From Paranoxybacillus vitaminiphilus (GTDB taxonomy: Bacteria > Bacillota > Bacilli > Bacillales > Anoxybacillaceae): 64,000 nucleotides of DNA. The first letter of the stretch is position 1. Each line of letters begins with the position of its first letter. Where the stretch lies: contig NZ_QLMH01000001.1 of the NCBI RefSeq assembly GCF_003259935.1, forward strand, positions 222,004 to 286,003, written 5' to 3'. Of the stretch, positions 41,996 through 51,831 are shown piece by piece. Below the pieces are notes generated by a model that was not told the origin of the DNA, did no database searches, and worked only from the letters and a program-made list of their open reading frames with translations. The translations under genes were made by a program, and so were the position numbers.

Positions 41996-42655
41996 ATGAC
42001 AATATTGATCATTCACCTTCTTGGTGGCGGTCCGAATGAATTTATTCCAGATTTACATAGTTATCATAAGAAAGAAGTCATATGGGTCGGGGTAGATCGG
42101 GGAGTGATTACGCTTTTACAGGCAGGGATTATTCCAACGAAGGCGTTCGGTGATTTTGACTCCATTACACAAGCTGAATTAGAATGGGCGCAGACAAGGT
42201 TAAATGAAATCGAAATCTGGCCGTCTGAAAAAGATAAGACGGATATGGACATCGCACTCGATTGGGCGTTAGCACAAAAGGCGGATAAAATCAGAATTTT
42301 TGGAGCAACAGGGGGACGTTTAGATCATTTATTTGGAAATGTACAGCTGCTCATAAAAAATGTAAAAGCAAATATTGAAATGATTGATCGGCAAAATATC
42401 ATTACTGCACACGAACCAGGGGAGTATGTGATTGAGCATGTTCCTTTTTATCGATATATTTCATTTATTCCAATCACTATGGATGTGAAGGGCATCACGT
42501 TAAGAGGATTTAAATATCCGCTAACAAATTGTCATATTCAGCTTGGGTCTACACTATGTATTAGTAATGAACTCATCCAATCTCATGGTACTTTTTCATT
42601 TTCTGAAGGCATATTAATGATGATAAGAAGCAAAGATTTAGGCGGGAGCTTCTAG
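41996..42655 (+). CDS. thiN: Thiamine pyrophosphokinase
   Basis: A 219-aa protein transferring pyrophosphate from ATP to thiamine to make the active cofactor. Signatures: LLGGGPNEF near the start, GVDRGVITLLQAGIIPTKAFGDFDSI, PSEKDKTDMDIAL (metal and substrate Asp residues) and FGATGGRLDHLFGN. Two starts are possible: ATG 41996 (AGGAG at 41986-41990, 5 nt) or TTG 42005 (AGGAG at 41991-41995, 9 nt). The position between rpe and spoVM is as in B. subtilis (yloS). No TPP riboswitch is seen upstream, fitting a salvage enzyme. Confidence 0.93.
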   Translation: MTILIIHLLGGGPNEFIPDLHSYHKKEVIWVGVDRGVITLLQAGIIPTKAFGDFDSITQAELEWAQTRLNEIEIWPSEKDKTDMDIALDWALAQKADKIRIFGATGGRLDHLFGNVQLLIKNVKANIEMIDRQNIITAHEPGEYVIEHVPFYRYISFIPITMDVKGITLRGFKYPLTNCHIQLGSTLCISNELIQSHGTFSFSEGILMMIRSKDLGGSF

Positions 42656-42734
42656 GTACGATTTTTTTCTCAGCGAATATACTTATAAGGAAGCAGCGTC
42701 AAGTTCGTGATGAAGGTGGAGGAGGGAACAGTTA

Positions 42735-42815
42735 ATGAAGTTTTATACCATTAAGTTGCCAAAATTTCTTGGCGGCATTGTCCGTGCCATGTTAAACTCG
42801 TTTAAAAAAGGATAA
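42735..42815 (+). CDS. spoVM: Stage V sporulation protein M (26 aa)
   Basis: A 26-residue amphipathic peptide, MKFYTIKLPKFLGGIVRAML then NSFKKG, nearly identical to B. subtilis SpoVM. It recognises the convex forespore membrane and anchors SpoIVA at the base of the spore coat. It is too short for ordinary ORF calling but unmistakable. GGAGGAGGG (starting about 42718) provides the SD. A terminator overlaps its stop codon. In B. subtilis the gene is SigE-controlled; a SigE-like promoter is expected in 42660-42710 but I could not assign one confidently. Confidence 0.97.
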   Translation: MKFYTIKLPKFLGGIVRAMLNSFKKG

Positions 42816-42842
42816 AAAGCACCAAATACTTGGTGCTTTTTC
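42815..42842 (+). terminator. Terminator after spoVM
   Basis: Stem AAAAGCACCA (42815-42824) with TGGTGCTTTT (42831-42840), then T residues. The following 42843-42977 holds no recognised gene; it separates spoVM from the convergent rpmB. Confidence 0.88.
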
Positions 42843-42977
42843 ATTTATATCATTTTTCAGTTCAGGCACCTAGCTCTTTGTGCTCAATCACCTTCACTCT
42901 TAAAATGTTGGATACTTTGGAGCGTGAAAAACGCACGGTTTCGAGAGCTGAACACGGTGCCTCCTCTTTTTTATTTA

Positions 42978-43163
42978 CTATACACGTTCCACTTTTCCGG
43001 ATTTTAAAGCGCGGGCAGAAACCCATACACGTTTAGGCTTTCCGTCAACTAAAATGCGCACTTTTTGAAGGTTTGCTTTCCATGTACGTTTATTTGCGTT
43101 CATAGCGTGTGAACGTGCATTACCGAAAGATTTTTTCTTTCCAGTTACAAAGCATTTTGCCAT
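42978..43163 (-). CDS. rpmB: 50S ribosomal protein L28
   Basis: A 61-aa basic protein, [20 protein letters not shown] with the conserved [12 protein letters not shown] and [20 protein letters not shown] lies just upstream of the ATG at 43163; the longer frame to 43214 reads through that SD and is rejected. It retains only one Cys near the N-terminus, so it looks like the zinc-free form of L28. Orientation opposite to its neighbours matches B. subtilis. Confidence 0.95.
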   Translation of the reverse strand: MAKCFVTGKKKSFGNARSHAMNANKRTWKANLQKVRILVDGKPKRVWVSARALKSGKVERV

Positions 43164-43281
43164 TCTTTTTCCCTCCTCATTGCCGAAGAAATTCCTTTGT
43201 CGTGCTGAAAACACTACTATAATTTATCATACATAACAAGAGAATGCAATAGTTCTCTAAACAGCATTCAAGAAAATATCC

Positions 43282-43311
43282 TTGACATACATTTTTAAAT
43301 TAGGCTAAATA
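43282..43311 (+). promoter_or_regulatory. Promoter for yloU-fakA
   Basis: A consensus TTGACA (43282-43287), an 18-nt spacer and TAAATA (43306-43311). The leader to yloU is about 90 nt and A-rich; no hairpin of note is seen. Confidence 0.65.
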
Positions 43312-43404
43312 ATACTAGTGGGTTGGGAGAGTACTTTTAAAAAAAAAGCCAGTATAGTAAAATGGCTTTAGTTTGTGCGAACAATTCTAAAGGGGGGGAC
43401 TTAT

Positions 43405-43767
43405 ATGTCCATTGAGTTGCAAACAAAGTACGGACGTATTGAAATTTCGAATGATGTGATTGCTACGATTGCTGGCGGTGCCGCAGTAGATTGTTATGGA
43501 ATCGTTGGAATGGCGTCTAAAAATCAAATTAAAGACGGGATTTCAGAAATTTTACGCAGAGAAAATTTCGCAAAAGGTGTTATTGTCCGCCAAGAAAACG
43601 ATGAAGTACATATCGATATGTACGTTATCGTCAGCTATGGCACGAAAATTTCTGAAGTTGCTCATAACGTGCAAACAAAAGTAAAGTACACGTTAGATCA
43701 AACATTAGGACTGGCAGTGCAATCGATTAACATCTATGTTCAAGGGGTTCGTGTGACGAATCCGTAG
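43405..43767 (+). CDS. yloU: Asp23/YloU-family envelope stress protein
   Basis: A 120-aa protein of the Asp23/Gls24 family: MSIELQTKYGRIEISNDVIA, GCAGGAAVDCYGIVGMASK-like region and QTLGLAVQSINIYVQGVRV. A strong purine-rich SD (AAAGGGGGGG) precedes ATG 43405. Family members associate with the membrane or cell envelope and respond to alkaline or cell-wall stress; some, including this one, are always next to fakA. A link to fatty-acid uptake is inferred from that pairing only. Confidence 0.93.
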   Translation: MSIELQTKYGRIEISNDVIATIAGGAAVDCYGIVGMASKNQIKDGISEILRRENFAKGVIVRQENDEVHIDMYVIVSYGTKISEVAHNVQTKVKYTLDQTLGLAVQSINIYVQGVRVTNP

Positions 43768-43790
43768 TCGTTGTAAGGAGGATGTAATCT

Positions 43791-45473
43791 GTGGCAATTA
43801 AGACGTTAGATGGAAGACGTTTTGCAAGAATGATATTGCAGGGGGCACAACATTTAGCCAATAACGCAAAAGCAGTAGATGCGCTGAACGTCTTTCCGGT
43901 CCCGGATGGAGATACTGGAACAAACATGAATTTATCGATGACTTCAGGAGCGAAGGAAGTACAAAATAATATTCATGATCACATTGGCAAAGTCGGCAGC
44001 GCGTTAGCAAGGGGACTGTTAATGGGAGCGCGCGGCAATTCAGGAGTCATCTTATCGCAATTGTTCCGCGGCTTTGCAAAGGCGATTGAAGCAAAAAAAG
44101 AAATTAACAGTGTCGAATTTGCCGCCGCTCTTGAAGCAGGGGTTGAAACAGCGTATAAAGCGGTCATGAAACCGGTTGAAGGAACGATTTTAACGGTGGC
44201 AAAGGATGCGGCAAAACGTGCGGTAGCTGTTGCGAAAAAACAACCGGATATCACTTTAGTGATGGAAGAAGTAGTAAAGGAAGCAAAAGCTTCCCTAAAA
44301 CGAACACCGGAGCTGCTTCCGGTCTTAAAGGAAGTCGGCGTTGTTGACAGCGGTGGACAAGGATTAGTATATGTATATGAAGGTTTTTTGGCTGAGTTAA
44401 AAGGAGAAACAGTAGCAAACGTACCGGCGGAGCAACCGTCGATGCAAGAACTTGTCAATGCCGAACATCATAAAAATGCGCAAAGCCATATCAATACAGA
44501 AGACATTGAATTTGGCTACTGCACAGAGTTTATGGTTCGCTTTGAACAAGATAAGTTAAAAAACAATCCGTTTACGGAAGAGAAGTTTCGTGAAGATTTA
44601 AGCCGTTTCGGAGATTCATTATTAGTCATTGCCGATGAGGAACTTGTGAAAGTGCATATTCATTCAGAGCAGCCGGGAGAAGTATTGACATACGGCCAAC
44701 GTTATGGAAGCTTAATTAACATTAAGATCGAAAACATGCGTCAGCAGCATGAAAATATTGTTCAGGAAGCAAAAGCTCCGCTTGAGGCTGCTTCTCGCGC
44801 TCAGAAAAAAGAAAAAGAGAAGTACGGAATTGTAGCGGTGACAATGGGCAACGGAATTGCCAACTTGTTTAAGAGCATCGGAGCCCACATTGTAATCGAA
44901 GGCGGACAAACGATGAATCCTAGTACGGAAGACATTGTTAAAGCAATTGAACAGGTTAACGCAGAGACGGTGTTTGTACTGCCAAACAATAAAAACATTA
45001 TTATGGCTGCACAACAAGCTGCTTCTGTTGTTGAAACCAACGTCATTGTCATCCCTTCCAAAACAGTTCCTCAAGGTATGTCGGCCATTTTAGCTTTTAA
45101 TCCAGCTGCTTCAGCAGAGCAAAATGAAAAAGCGATGAATGCTGCCCTTGCACAAGTAAAAACCGGACAAGTTACATTTGCTGTCCGCGATACAAGTATT
45201 GACGGCGTCGCGATTGCGAAAGACGATTATATGGGAATCGCCGACGGTAAAATCATTGTTTCAGAGAAGGATAAATTAGCAGTTGCCAAAAAACTTTTGG
45301 CTGAAATGTTGGATGAAGATGCGGAAATTTTAACGATTATTTTCGGTGAAGATACAAAAAAAGAAGAAGTCGATGAAATTGCTGCGTACGTAGAAGAAAC
45401 ATATCCGGATGTAGAAGTAGAAGTACATGAAGGCGGCCAGCCGCTGTATCCATTTATCTTTTCAATTGAATAA
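43791..45473 (+). CDS. fakA: Fatty acid kinase, catalytic subunit FakA (DAK2/DegV-associated)
   Basis: A 560-aa protein (YloV). The N-terminal DhaL-like ATP-binding domain (about 1-205) has the metal-binding FPVPDGDTGTNMNLSM and GARGNSGVILSQL. A middle domain includes EDIEFGYCTEFMVRF. The C-terminal DegV-like region (about 340-560) contains FVLPNNKNIIMAA. It phosphorylates exogenous fatty acids held by a FakB protein; acyl phosphate then enters the PlsX/PlsY pathway (plsX is at 49874). GTG 43791 follows AAGGAGG by about 8 nt. Followed by a terminator. Confidence 0.94.
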   Translation: MAIKTLDGRRFARMILQGAQHLANNAKAVDALNVFPVPDGDTGTNMNLSMTSGAKEVQNNIHDHIGKVGSALARGLLMGARGNSGVILSQLFRGFAKAIEAKKEINSVEFAAALEAGVETAYKAVMKPVEGTILTVAKDAAKRAVAVAKKQPDITLVMEEVVKEAKASLKRTPELLPVLKEVGVVDSGGQGLVYVYEGFLAELKGETVANVPAEQPSMQELVNAEHHKNAQSHINTEDIEFGYCTEFMVRFEQDKLKNNPFTEEKFREDLSRFGDSLLVIADEELVKVHIHSEQPGEVLTYGQRYGSLINIKIENMRQQHENIVQEAKAPLEAASRAQKKEKEKYGIVAVTMGNGIANLFKSIGAHIVIEGGQTMNPSTEDIVKAIEQVNAETVFVLPNNKNIIMAAQQAASVVETNVIVIPSKTVPQGMSAILAFNPAASAEQNEKAMNAALAQVKTGQVTFAVRDTSIDGVAIAKDDYMGIADGKIIVSEKDKLAVAKKLLAEMLDEDAEILTIIFGEDTKKEEVDEIAAYVEETYPDVEVEVHEGGQPLYPFIFSIE

Positions 45474-45483
45474 TATGTTAGAA

Positions 45484-45514
45484 TAATAGAAGGGATTTAT
45501 CCCTTCTATTTTAC
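45484..45514 (+). terminator. Terminator after fakA
   Basis: Stem AATAGAAGGGA with TCCCTTCTATT around a TTTA loop, followed by TTACTG. Ends yloU-fakA. Confidence 0.8.
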
Positions 45515-45547
45515 TGTGTAGGAAGAGACAATAAAGGGGAGAACATC

Positions 45548-46210
45548 ATGAAGTACAAAAGTGTCTTCGATATTATTGGACCGATAATGATTGGACCGTC
45601 AAGCTCACATACTGCCGGAGCGGCTCGAATTGGCAGAGTAGCCCGCAGCTTGTTTGGCAGAAAACCAAAGTGGGCGCACATATCCTTTTACGGTTCTTTT
45701 GCACAAACATATAAAGGACATGGAACGGATGTGGCGATTGTTGGCGGTCTTTTAGACTTTGATACATTTGATGAGCGAATCAAATCATCATTAGAAATCG
45801 CCAAGCAGGAAGGGATTGACATTATCTTTCGTAAAGAAGAAGCGATTCCGAACCACCCGAATACCGCAAGAATTCGCATCGGTGATGAGCAAGGGGAGCT
45901 TGAGCTTGTCGGTATTTCCATCGGCGGCGGCAAGATTGAAATTACCGAGTTGAATGGATTTGAGTTAAAACTTTCCGGTCATCATCCAGCTATTCTTGTC
46001 GTGCATAACGATCGTTATGGAACAATTGCTTCAGTGGCGAATGTATTAGCCAAATATGCGATTAATATCGGTCATATGGAAGTTTCCCGAAAAGAAAAAG
46101 GAAAAGAAGCGTTAATGACGATTGAAGTTGACCAAAACATTGATCAGTCCATTATTGATGAATTATCGTCATTACCTCACATTATTCAAGTAACTAAAAT
46201 CGTTGACTAA
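45548..46210 (+). CDS. sdaAB: L-serine dehydratase, beta subunit
   Basis: A 220-aa subunit of the iron-sulfur L-serine deaminase, which converts serine to pyruvate and ammonia. The family signature GPSSSHTAGAARIGR is at residues about 17-31. A C-terminal ACT domain (about 145-220: ILVVHNDRYGTIASVANVLAKY) probably binds serine as regulator. SD AAGGGGAG lies before the ATG. It pairs with sdaAA 54 nt downstream; two-subunit enzymes are typical of Gram-positives. Confidence 0.95.
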   Translation: MKYKSVFDIIGPIMIGPSSSHTAGAARIGRVARSLFGRKPKWAHISFYGSFAQTYKGHGTDVAIVGGLLDFDTFDERIKSSLEIAKQEGIDIIFRKEEAIPNHPNTARIRIGDEQGELELVGISIGGGKIEITELNGFELKLSGHHPAILVVHNDRYGTIASVANVLAKYAINIGHMEVSRKEKGKEALMTIEVDQNIDQSIIDELSSLPHIIQVTKIVD

Positions 46211-46264
46211 AAATAGAGTGATGTTCATGAAGCAGCGTATGAAACAGACAAAGGGGGCAGCAAG

Positions 46265-47152
46265 GTGTTTCGCAATGTCGCAGAATTAGTCGAGTTAGCA
46301 GAAAGTCAACAAATGAAAATTGCCGAAGTGATGATTCGGCAAGAGATGGAAGTAACGGGCCGGAGCAGAGAGGAAATCTTTGCGCAAATGGAACGGAATT
46401 TGCAGGTAATGGAGCAGGCTGTTGAAAAAGGGCTGGCTGGTGTTTCCTCGCATTCAGGTTTAACGGGCGGAGATGCTGTTCTGCTGCAAGCTTACATTCA
46501 AAAAGGCAACTTCTTATCCGGAGAAACGATTCTTGATGCGGTAAGCAAAGCGGTTGCGACAAATGAAGTGAATGCGGCAATGGGAACGATTTGTGCAACG
46601 CCGACAGCTGGATCAGCCGGGGTTGTACCTGGTACATTGTTTGCTATAAAAGAAAAATTAAAGCCGACGCGTGAGCAAATGGTTGAATTTTTGTTTACAG
46701 CTGGTGCGTTCGGGTTTGTGATTGCCAACAATGCCTCTATTTCCGGAGCTGCAGGCGGATGTCAGGCTGAGGTAGGTTCTGCAGCCGGAATGGCAGCGGC
46801 AGCTCTCGTTGAAATGGCAGGCGGCACCCCAAGCCAGGCGGCAGAGGCGATGGCGATTACCTTAAAAAACATGTTAGGACTAGTATGTGATCCTGTCGCA
46901 GGATTAGTCGAAGTGCCATGTGTGAAACGAAATGCGATGGGAGCAGCGAATGCGATGATTGCTGCGGATATGGCGCTTGCAGGTGTAAAAAGCCGCATTC
47001 CTTGTGATGAAGTGATTGATGCGATGTTCCGTATCGGTCAGTCGATGCCGCTTGCATTAAAAGAAACTGCACAAGGAGGTTTAGCAGCAACGCCAACGGG
47101 TCGCGCTTTAGAAGCGAAAATTTTTGGCGTTCCATTGAATGAGCGTGAGTAA
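46265..47152 (+). CDS. sdaAA: L-serine dehydratase, alpha subunit
   Basis: A 295-aa catalytic subunit carrying the 4Fe-4S cluster. Conserved cysteines occur in GTICATPTAGSAG, GGCQAEVGSAAG, LVCDPVAGLVEVPCVKRN. GTG 46265 starts MFRNVAELVELAE, matching B. subtilis SdaAA, with a GGGGG SD about 8 nt upstream. It overlaps the recG start by 14 bases. Confidence 0.95.
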   Translation: MFRNVAELVELAESQQMKIAEVMIRQEMEVTGRSREEIFAQMERNLQVMEQAVEKGLAGVSSHSGLTGGDAVLLQAYIQKGNFLSGETILDAVSKAVATNEVNAAMGTICATPTAGSAGVVPGTLFAIKEKLKPTREQMVEFLFTAGAFGFVIANNASISGAAGGCQAEVGSAAGMAAAALVEMAGGTPSQAAEAMAITLKNMLGLVCDPVAGLVEVPCVKRNAMGAANAMIAADMALAGVKSRIPCDEVIDAMFRIGQSMPLALKETAQGGLAATPTGRALEAKIFGVPLNERE

Positions 47153-49193
47153 TGTATTAGCACAACCTGTCAGTGAGATCAAAGGAATCGGTAAAGAAAC
47201 CGAAGAAGCTCTGAACGAAATGGGAATAGAAACGATTGAAGATCTTCTCCATCACTTTCCTTTTCGCTATGAAGATTATAGGCTGCGGGATTTAGCCGAA
47301 GTAAAGCATGATGAAAAAGTGACCGTAGAAGGGAAGGTGCATAGCGAGCCTTCTCTTACCTATTATAGCCGGAAAAAATCACGTTTGACGTTTCGTCTTC
47401 TTGTTGGTCGTTACTTGATTACCGCGATTTGTTTTAATCGTCCTTATTTAAAAAATCAACTATCGATTAACGAAACGGTTACGATAACAGGAAAGTGGGA
47501 TCAACATCGTCAAGCGATTACGGTTCAAGAGTTAAAAAAAGGTTCGTTTACTGAGAAACAGGAAATCGAACCTGTCTACTCAACGCGTGGATCAGTAACG
47601 GTGAAAGGGATGCGCCGCTTTATTGCGCTTGCGCTTCAACAATTTGGTCATACAATCGTTGATCCGCTTCCACCGGCTATACGGCAAAAATATCGTCTGC
47701 TTTCGAAAGCGGAAGCGCTTCGAGCGATTCATTTTCCACGAACACATGAAGATTTAAAACAAGCAAGACGACGGCTTGTATATGAAGAATTTTTATTTTT
47801 TCAATTAAAAATACAGGCATTGCGCAAATTTCACCGCGAACATTCAGCAGGGATTGCTCATACGTTTTCTGATGAGCAACTTCAACTGTTTATCGAACAA
47901 TTGCCATTTCCGCTTACGGGGGCACAAAAACGTGTTGTTGCCGAAATTCTTGAAGACATGAAATCACCATATCGTATGAATCGGCTGTTGCAGGGAGATG
48001 TAGGGTCCGGAAAGACGGTTGTTGCCTGTATTGCTTTATACGCGACAGTCTTATCCGGCTATCAAGGCGCATTAATGGTACCGACAGAAATTTTGGCGGA
48101 ACAACATGCCGAATCGATAAGGCGGCTGCTCGAGCCGATGAATGTGTCAGTACAATTGTTGACAAGCTCTGTGAAAGGAAAGAGAAGAAAAGAGGTATTG
48201 GAAAAACTAGCATCAGGAGAAATCGATATTATTATTGGCACCCATGCCCTCATTCAAGAAGAAGTCAACTTTCACAAACTCGGTTTAGTTATTACTGATG
48301 AACAGCATCGTTTCGGAGTAGAACAGCGACGTATCCTTAGAGAAAAAGGGCAATCCCCTGATGTGTTGTTTATGACGGCAACTCCGATTCCACGAACGCT
48401 GGCGATTACTGCGTTTGGAGAGATGGATGTCTCCATTATTGATGAAATGCCGGCAGGGAGAAAAAAAGTTGAAACATATTGGGTTAAACATGATATGCTG
48501 GAACGAGTGCTGGCGTTTATTGAGAAAGAAATTCGCAAAGGAAGACAAGCATATGTCATTTGTCCGCTTATTGAAGAATCGGAAAAATTGGATGTGCAAA
48601 ATGCGATTGATGTGCATAGTATGCTGACTCATTATTATCGTGGAAAATACCGAATCGGGCTTATGCATGGCCGGCTTTCTTCGGAGGAAAAAGAGCAGGT
48701 AATGAAAGCATTTAGTAATAACGAAGTGCAAATATTAGTATCAACCACTGTTGTTGAAGTAGGTGTTAACGTGCCGAATGCAACGGTCATGCTTATTTAT
48801 GATGCCGAACGATTTGGATTAGCCCAGCTTCACCAATTAAGAGGCCGAGTCGGACGGGGCAGCGAACAATCGTATTGTATTTTGCTTGCTGATCCAAAAT
48901 CAGAAACAGGAAAAGAAAGAATGCGCATTATGACGGAGACAAACGATGGATTTGTGTTGTCGGAAAAGGATCTTGAGCTGCGCGGCCCCGGGGACTTTTT
49001 CGGCACAAAGCAAAGCGGTCTGCCGGAGTTTAAACTCGGGGATATGGTTCATGATTACCGCATCCTGGAAGCAGCCCGGAATGATGCCGCAAAACTCATT
49101 CAATCGAACGTTTTTTGGAGCGATGAATCGTACAAGCTGTTGAGACAATCTTTAGAACAATCAGGTATTCTTAGCGGAGAAAAGCTTGACTAA
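47139..49193 (+). CDS. recG: ATP-dependent DNA helicase RecG
   Basis: A 684-aa superfamily 2 helicase remodelling stalled forks and Holliday junctions. An N-terminal wedge/OB domain (about 55-160) binds the branch. The helicase core has Walker A GDVGSGKT (286-293), ITDEQHRFGV (DEQH box), MTATPIPRTLA, and lobe 2 with VSTTVVEVGVNVPNATVMLI and LRGRVGRGSEQSYC. ATG 47139 lies inside sdaAA and has no convincing SD, so expression may depend on coupling; the exact start is uncertain. A terminator follows. Confidence 0.95.
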   Translation: MSVSNVLAQPVSEIKGIGKETEEALNEMGIETIEDLLHHFPFRYEDYRLRDLAEVKHDEKVTVEGKVHSEPSLTYYSRKKSRLTFRLLVGRYLITAICFNRPYLKNQLSINETVTITGKWDQHRQAITVQELKKGSFTEKQEIEPVYSTRGSVTVKGMRRFIALALQQFGHTIVDPLPPAIRQKYRLLSKAEALRAIHFPRTHEDLKQARRRLVYEEFLFFQLKIQALRKFHREHSAGIAHTFSDEQLQLFIEQLPFPLTGAQKRVVAEILEDMKSPYRMNRLLQGDVGSGKTVVACIALYATVLSGYQGALMVPTEILAEQHAESIRRLLEPMNVSVQLLTSSVKGKRRKEVLEKLASGEIDIIIGTHALIQEEVNFHKLGLVITDEQHRFGVEQRRILREKGQSPDVLFMTATPIPRTLAITAFGEMDVSIIDEMPAGRKKVETYWVKHDMLERVLAFIEKEIRKGRQAYVICPLIEESEKLDVQNAIDVHSMLTHYYRGKYRIGLMHGRLSSEEKEQVMKAFSNNEVQILVSTTVVEVGVNVPNATVMLIYDAERFGLAQLHQLRGRVGRGSEQSYCILLADPKSETGKERMRIMTETNDGFVLSEKDLELRGPGDFFGTKQSGLPEFKLGDMVHDYRILEAARNDAAKLIQSNVFWSDESYKLLRQSLEQSGILSGEKLD

Positions 49194-49194
49194 A

Positions 49195-49235
49195 AACAGA
49201 TTGCAAAACTTTGTTTTTCTATCTTGCAATCTGTT
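49195..49235 (+). terminator. Terminator after recG
   Basis: AACAGATTGCAA (49195-49206) pairs perfectly with TTGCAATCTGTT (49224-49235) around a 17-nt loop. The T tail is weak. The 3' arm contains the fapR -35 box. Confidence 0.7.
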
Positions 49236-49273
49236 CCTCTTAATTATATACTACTATTAAGACCTAGTCATAA
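49224..49273 (+). promoter_or_regulatory. fapR promoter with FapR operator
   Basis: -35 TTGCAA (49224-49229), 17-nt spacer, -10 TATACT (49247-49252). Just downstream, ATTAAGACCTAGTCATAA (49256-49273) closely matches the FapR palindrome (TTAGTACCTAGTCTTAA type) and overlaps the expected start site. FapR would repress its own operon until malonyl-CoA accumulates. Confidence 0.88.
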
Positions 49274-49293
49274 AATCGGACGGTGTTTAAACG

Positions 49294-49890
49294 ATGCGAA
49301 GAAACAAACGTGAACGGCAAAGACTTTTACGAGAAACGATTGAGGAAAATCCATTCATTACAGATGAAGAATTAGCAGAAAAATTTTCCGTCAGCATCCA
49401 AACGATTCGTTTAGACCGATTAGAGCTATCGATTCCTGAGCTTCGGGAAAGAATTAAAAACGTAGCGGAAAGATCGTTTGCTGATAAAGTGAAATCATTG
49501 CCAATCGAAGAAGTGATTGGTGAGATTATTGATATTGAACTGGATCATAGTGCGATTTCCATTTTTGATGTAAAGAAAGAGCATGTATTTAAGAGAAATA
49601 AAATCGCCCGCGGGCATCATTTGTTTGCCCAAGCGAACTCGCTCGCGGTAGCCGTTATAAATGACGAACTCGCATTAACAACCAAAGCGACGATTCGTTT
49701 TACAAGACAAGTGAAAGAAAACGAACGGGTCGTTGCGAAAGCAAAAGTAAAGGGAACGAACGAGAACGGCAGAACGATTGTTGAAGTAAACAGCTATGTT
49801 GGTCAAGAACTTGTTTTTTCCGGAGAATTTGAAATGTATCGGTCAAACATGGCAAAAAAGGATGGAGTAGAAGATGAGAATAGCAATTGA
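49294..49890 (+). CDS. fapR: Fatty-acid biosynthesis repressor FapR
   Basis: A 198-aa repressor. The N-terminal HTH (about 1-60: [24 protein letters not shown]) recognises the FapR box. The C-terminal hotdog domain (about 75-190: [29 protein letters not shown]) binds malonyl-CoA, which releases DNA. It heads the fapR-plsX-fabD-fabG-acpP set, as in B. subtilis, with its own operator upstream. It overlaps plsX by 17 bases. Confidence 0.95.
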   Translation: MRRNKRERQRLLRETIEENPFITDEELAEKFSVSIQTIRLDRLELSIPELRERIKNVAERSFADKVKSLPIEEVIGEIIDIELDHSAISIFDVKKEHVFKRNKIARGHHLFAQANSLAVAVINDELALTTKATIRFTRQVKENERVVAKAKVKGTNENGRTIVEVNSYVGQELVFSGEFEMYRSNMAKKDGVEDENSN

Positions 49891-50875
49891 TGCAATGGGT
49901 GGAGATCATGCTCCAAAGGAAATTGTGCTTGGAGCGATGAAAGCGGTCGAGCAATTTAAAGATGTCGAAATCACATTAATCGGCGATGAAACGCAAATTC
50001 GTCCATTTTTAACAACAGATGAACGAATTTCGATTATACATACTGACGAAGTAATCGAAGCGACAGATGAACCGGTACGAGCGGTAAGACGGAAAAAAAA
50101 TTCATCGATGGTGCTAATGGCCAAAGAAGTAAGCGAAGGACGTGCTGCGGCCTGTATTTCAGCGGGAAATACCGGGGCGTTAATGGCCGCAGGACTATTT
50201 ATTGTCGGACGAATTGAAGGGATTGATCGTCCGGCGTTAGCGCCTACTTTACCAACCATTGAAGGAGAAGGCTTTCTTCTTTTAGATGTTGGGGCAAATG
50301 TTGATGCCCGTCCTGAACATTTATTGCAATACGCGCTAATGGGCTCTGTATATTCCGAAAAAGTCCGGGGAATTCATAAGCCGCGAATTGGATTATTAAA
50401 TGTCGGCACAGAAGACAAAAAAGGCAATGATTTAACGAAGCGGGCATTTCAGCTTATAAAAGAATCTGGCTTACATTTTATCGGAAATGTGGAAGCACGC
50501 GACTTGCTTAATGGAGTAGCAGATGTTGTCGTAACCGATGGTTTTACGGGGAATGTCGCTTTAAAAACGATTGAAGGAACAGCGATTTCGATGTTTTCGA
50601 TGTTAAAGTCCGCTTTGACGAGCGATTTTGTGAGCAAACTTGCTGCAGCTGTTTTAAAACCGCGCCTGCTTGAGCTAAAGAAAAAAATGGACTATTCCGA
50701 ATACGGTGGAGCTGCGTTGTTCGGCTTAAAAGCACCGGTTGTGAAAGCCCACGGTTCTTCTGATGCCAATGCGATTTTCCATGCGGTGCGTCAAGCGCGC
50801 GAAATGGTTATAAAAGATGTCGCCGGAACGATCAAACAAGCGCTCGAGGCTGAAAGCTTTTTGACTCATTCATAA
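49874..50875 (+). CDS. plsX: Phosphate acyltransferase PlsX
   Basis: A 333-aa enzyme making acyl phosphate from acyl-ACP, the first step of the PlsX/PlsY/PlsC phospholipid route. Signatures: [53 protein letters not shown] and [30 protein letters not shown] lies within fapR. It shares the acyl-phosphate pool with FakA (43791). Confidence 0.96.
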   Translation: MRIAIDAMGGDHAPKEIVLGAMKAVEQFKDVEITLIGDETQIRPFLTTDERISIIHTDEVIEATDEPVRAVRRKKNSSMVLMAKEVSEGRAAACISAGNTGALMAAGLFIVGRIEGIDRPALAPTLPTIEGEGFLLLDVGANVDARPEHLLQYALMGSVYSEKVRGIHKPRIGLLNVGTEDKKGNDLTKRAFQLIKESGLHFIGNVEARDLLNGVADVVVTDGFTGNVALKTIEGTAISMFSMLKSALTSDFVSKLAAAVLKPRLLELKKKMDYSEYGGAALFGLKAPVVKAHGSSDANAIFHAVRQAREMVIKDVAGTIKQALEAESFLTHS

Positions 50876-50887
50876 GGGAGTGATTGT

Positions 50888-51829
50888 ATGGGAAAAATAG
50901 CATTTATTTTTCCTGGTCAAGGTTCACAAACAGTTGGTATGGGAAAAGAATTAGCAGAACAAGATCAAAAAGCGGCAGCCGTCTTCCAAGCCGCAGATGA
51001 TCGCCTCGGTTTTTCGCTATCTTCCATTATTTTTGAAGGACCTCAAGATACATTAACATTAACAGTCAACGCTCAGCCTGCTCTTCTTACAACTAGCATT
51101 GCTTTGTTGGAAAAAATAAAGGAAGCAGGAATTGTGCCGGATTACGTTGCAGGACACAGTTTAGGTGAATATACGGCACTTGTTGCCGCGGAAGCGATTT
51201 CGTTTACAGATGCTGTTTACGCAGTGCGCAAGCGGGGAGAATTTATGGAAGAAGCGGTGCCTGCCGGAAAAGGAACAATGGCGGCTGTTCTTGGAATGGA
51301 AGCGAGATTGCTGCAAGAAATTACAGAGCAAATCTCTGCTGAGGGTGCTCCTGTCCAGTTAGCAAACTTAAATTGTCCGGGACAAATCGTTATTTCTGGC
51401 TCTCGCGAAGGCGTTGACCGTGCTTCCCAGTTAGCCAAGGAGAAGGGAGCAAAGCGTGTTATTCCTCTTGAAGTAAGCGGTCCATTTCACTCTTCTTTAA
51501 TGAAGCCGGCTGCAGACAAGTTAAAAGAAGTATTAGACGAAGTTGAAATTACTGATGCGAGCATTCCAATCATTGCAAACGTAACAGCAGAGCCAATGAC
51601 AGAAAAAGAAGACATTAAACACAAGCTCATTGAGCAGCTCTATTCACCAGTTCGTTGGGAGCAGTCGGTAAATAAAATGATTGAACTTGGTGTTGATACA
51701 TTTGTTGAGGTCGGTCCTGGCAAAGTGTTATCTGGACTTGTGAAAAAAATTAGCCGCAATGTTCAAGTGTATGCAGTCAATGATTTGGCATCGTTAGAAG
51801 CAGCCATTGCGGCATTGAAAGGGGAATAA
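50888..51829 (+). CDS. fabD: Malonyl-CoA:ACP transacylase
   Basis: A 313-aa enzyme moving malonyl groups from CoA to [20 protein letters not shown] at the N-terminus; catalytic Ser91 in GHSLGEY; the conserved Arg is in [12 protein letters not shown]; the catalytic His is in [21 protein letters not shown] precedes the ATG. It lies between plsX and fabG. Confidence 0.96.
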   Translation: MGKIAFIFPGQGSQTVGMGKELAEQDQKAAAVFQAADDRLGFSLSSIIFEGPQDTLTLTVNAQPALLTTSIALLEKIKEAGIVPDYVAGHSLGEYTALVAAEAISFTDAVYAVRKRGEFMEEAVPAGKGTMAAVLGMEARLLQEITEQISAEGAPVQLANLNCPGQIVISGSREGVDRASQLAKEKGAKRVIPLEVSGPFHSSLMKPAADKLKEVLDEVEITDASIPIIANVTAEPMTEKEDIKHKLIEQLYSPVRWEQSVNKMIELGVDTFVEVGPGKVLSGLVKKISRNVQVYAVNDLASLEAAIAALKGE

Positions 51830-51831
51830 AC

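Noticed and set aside
42843-42977. A small gene between spoVM and rpmB
   Set aside because: The 68-codon frame at 42830-43036 starts inside the spoVM terminator and overlaps rpmB antisense; no SD.
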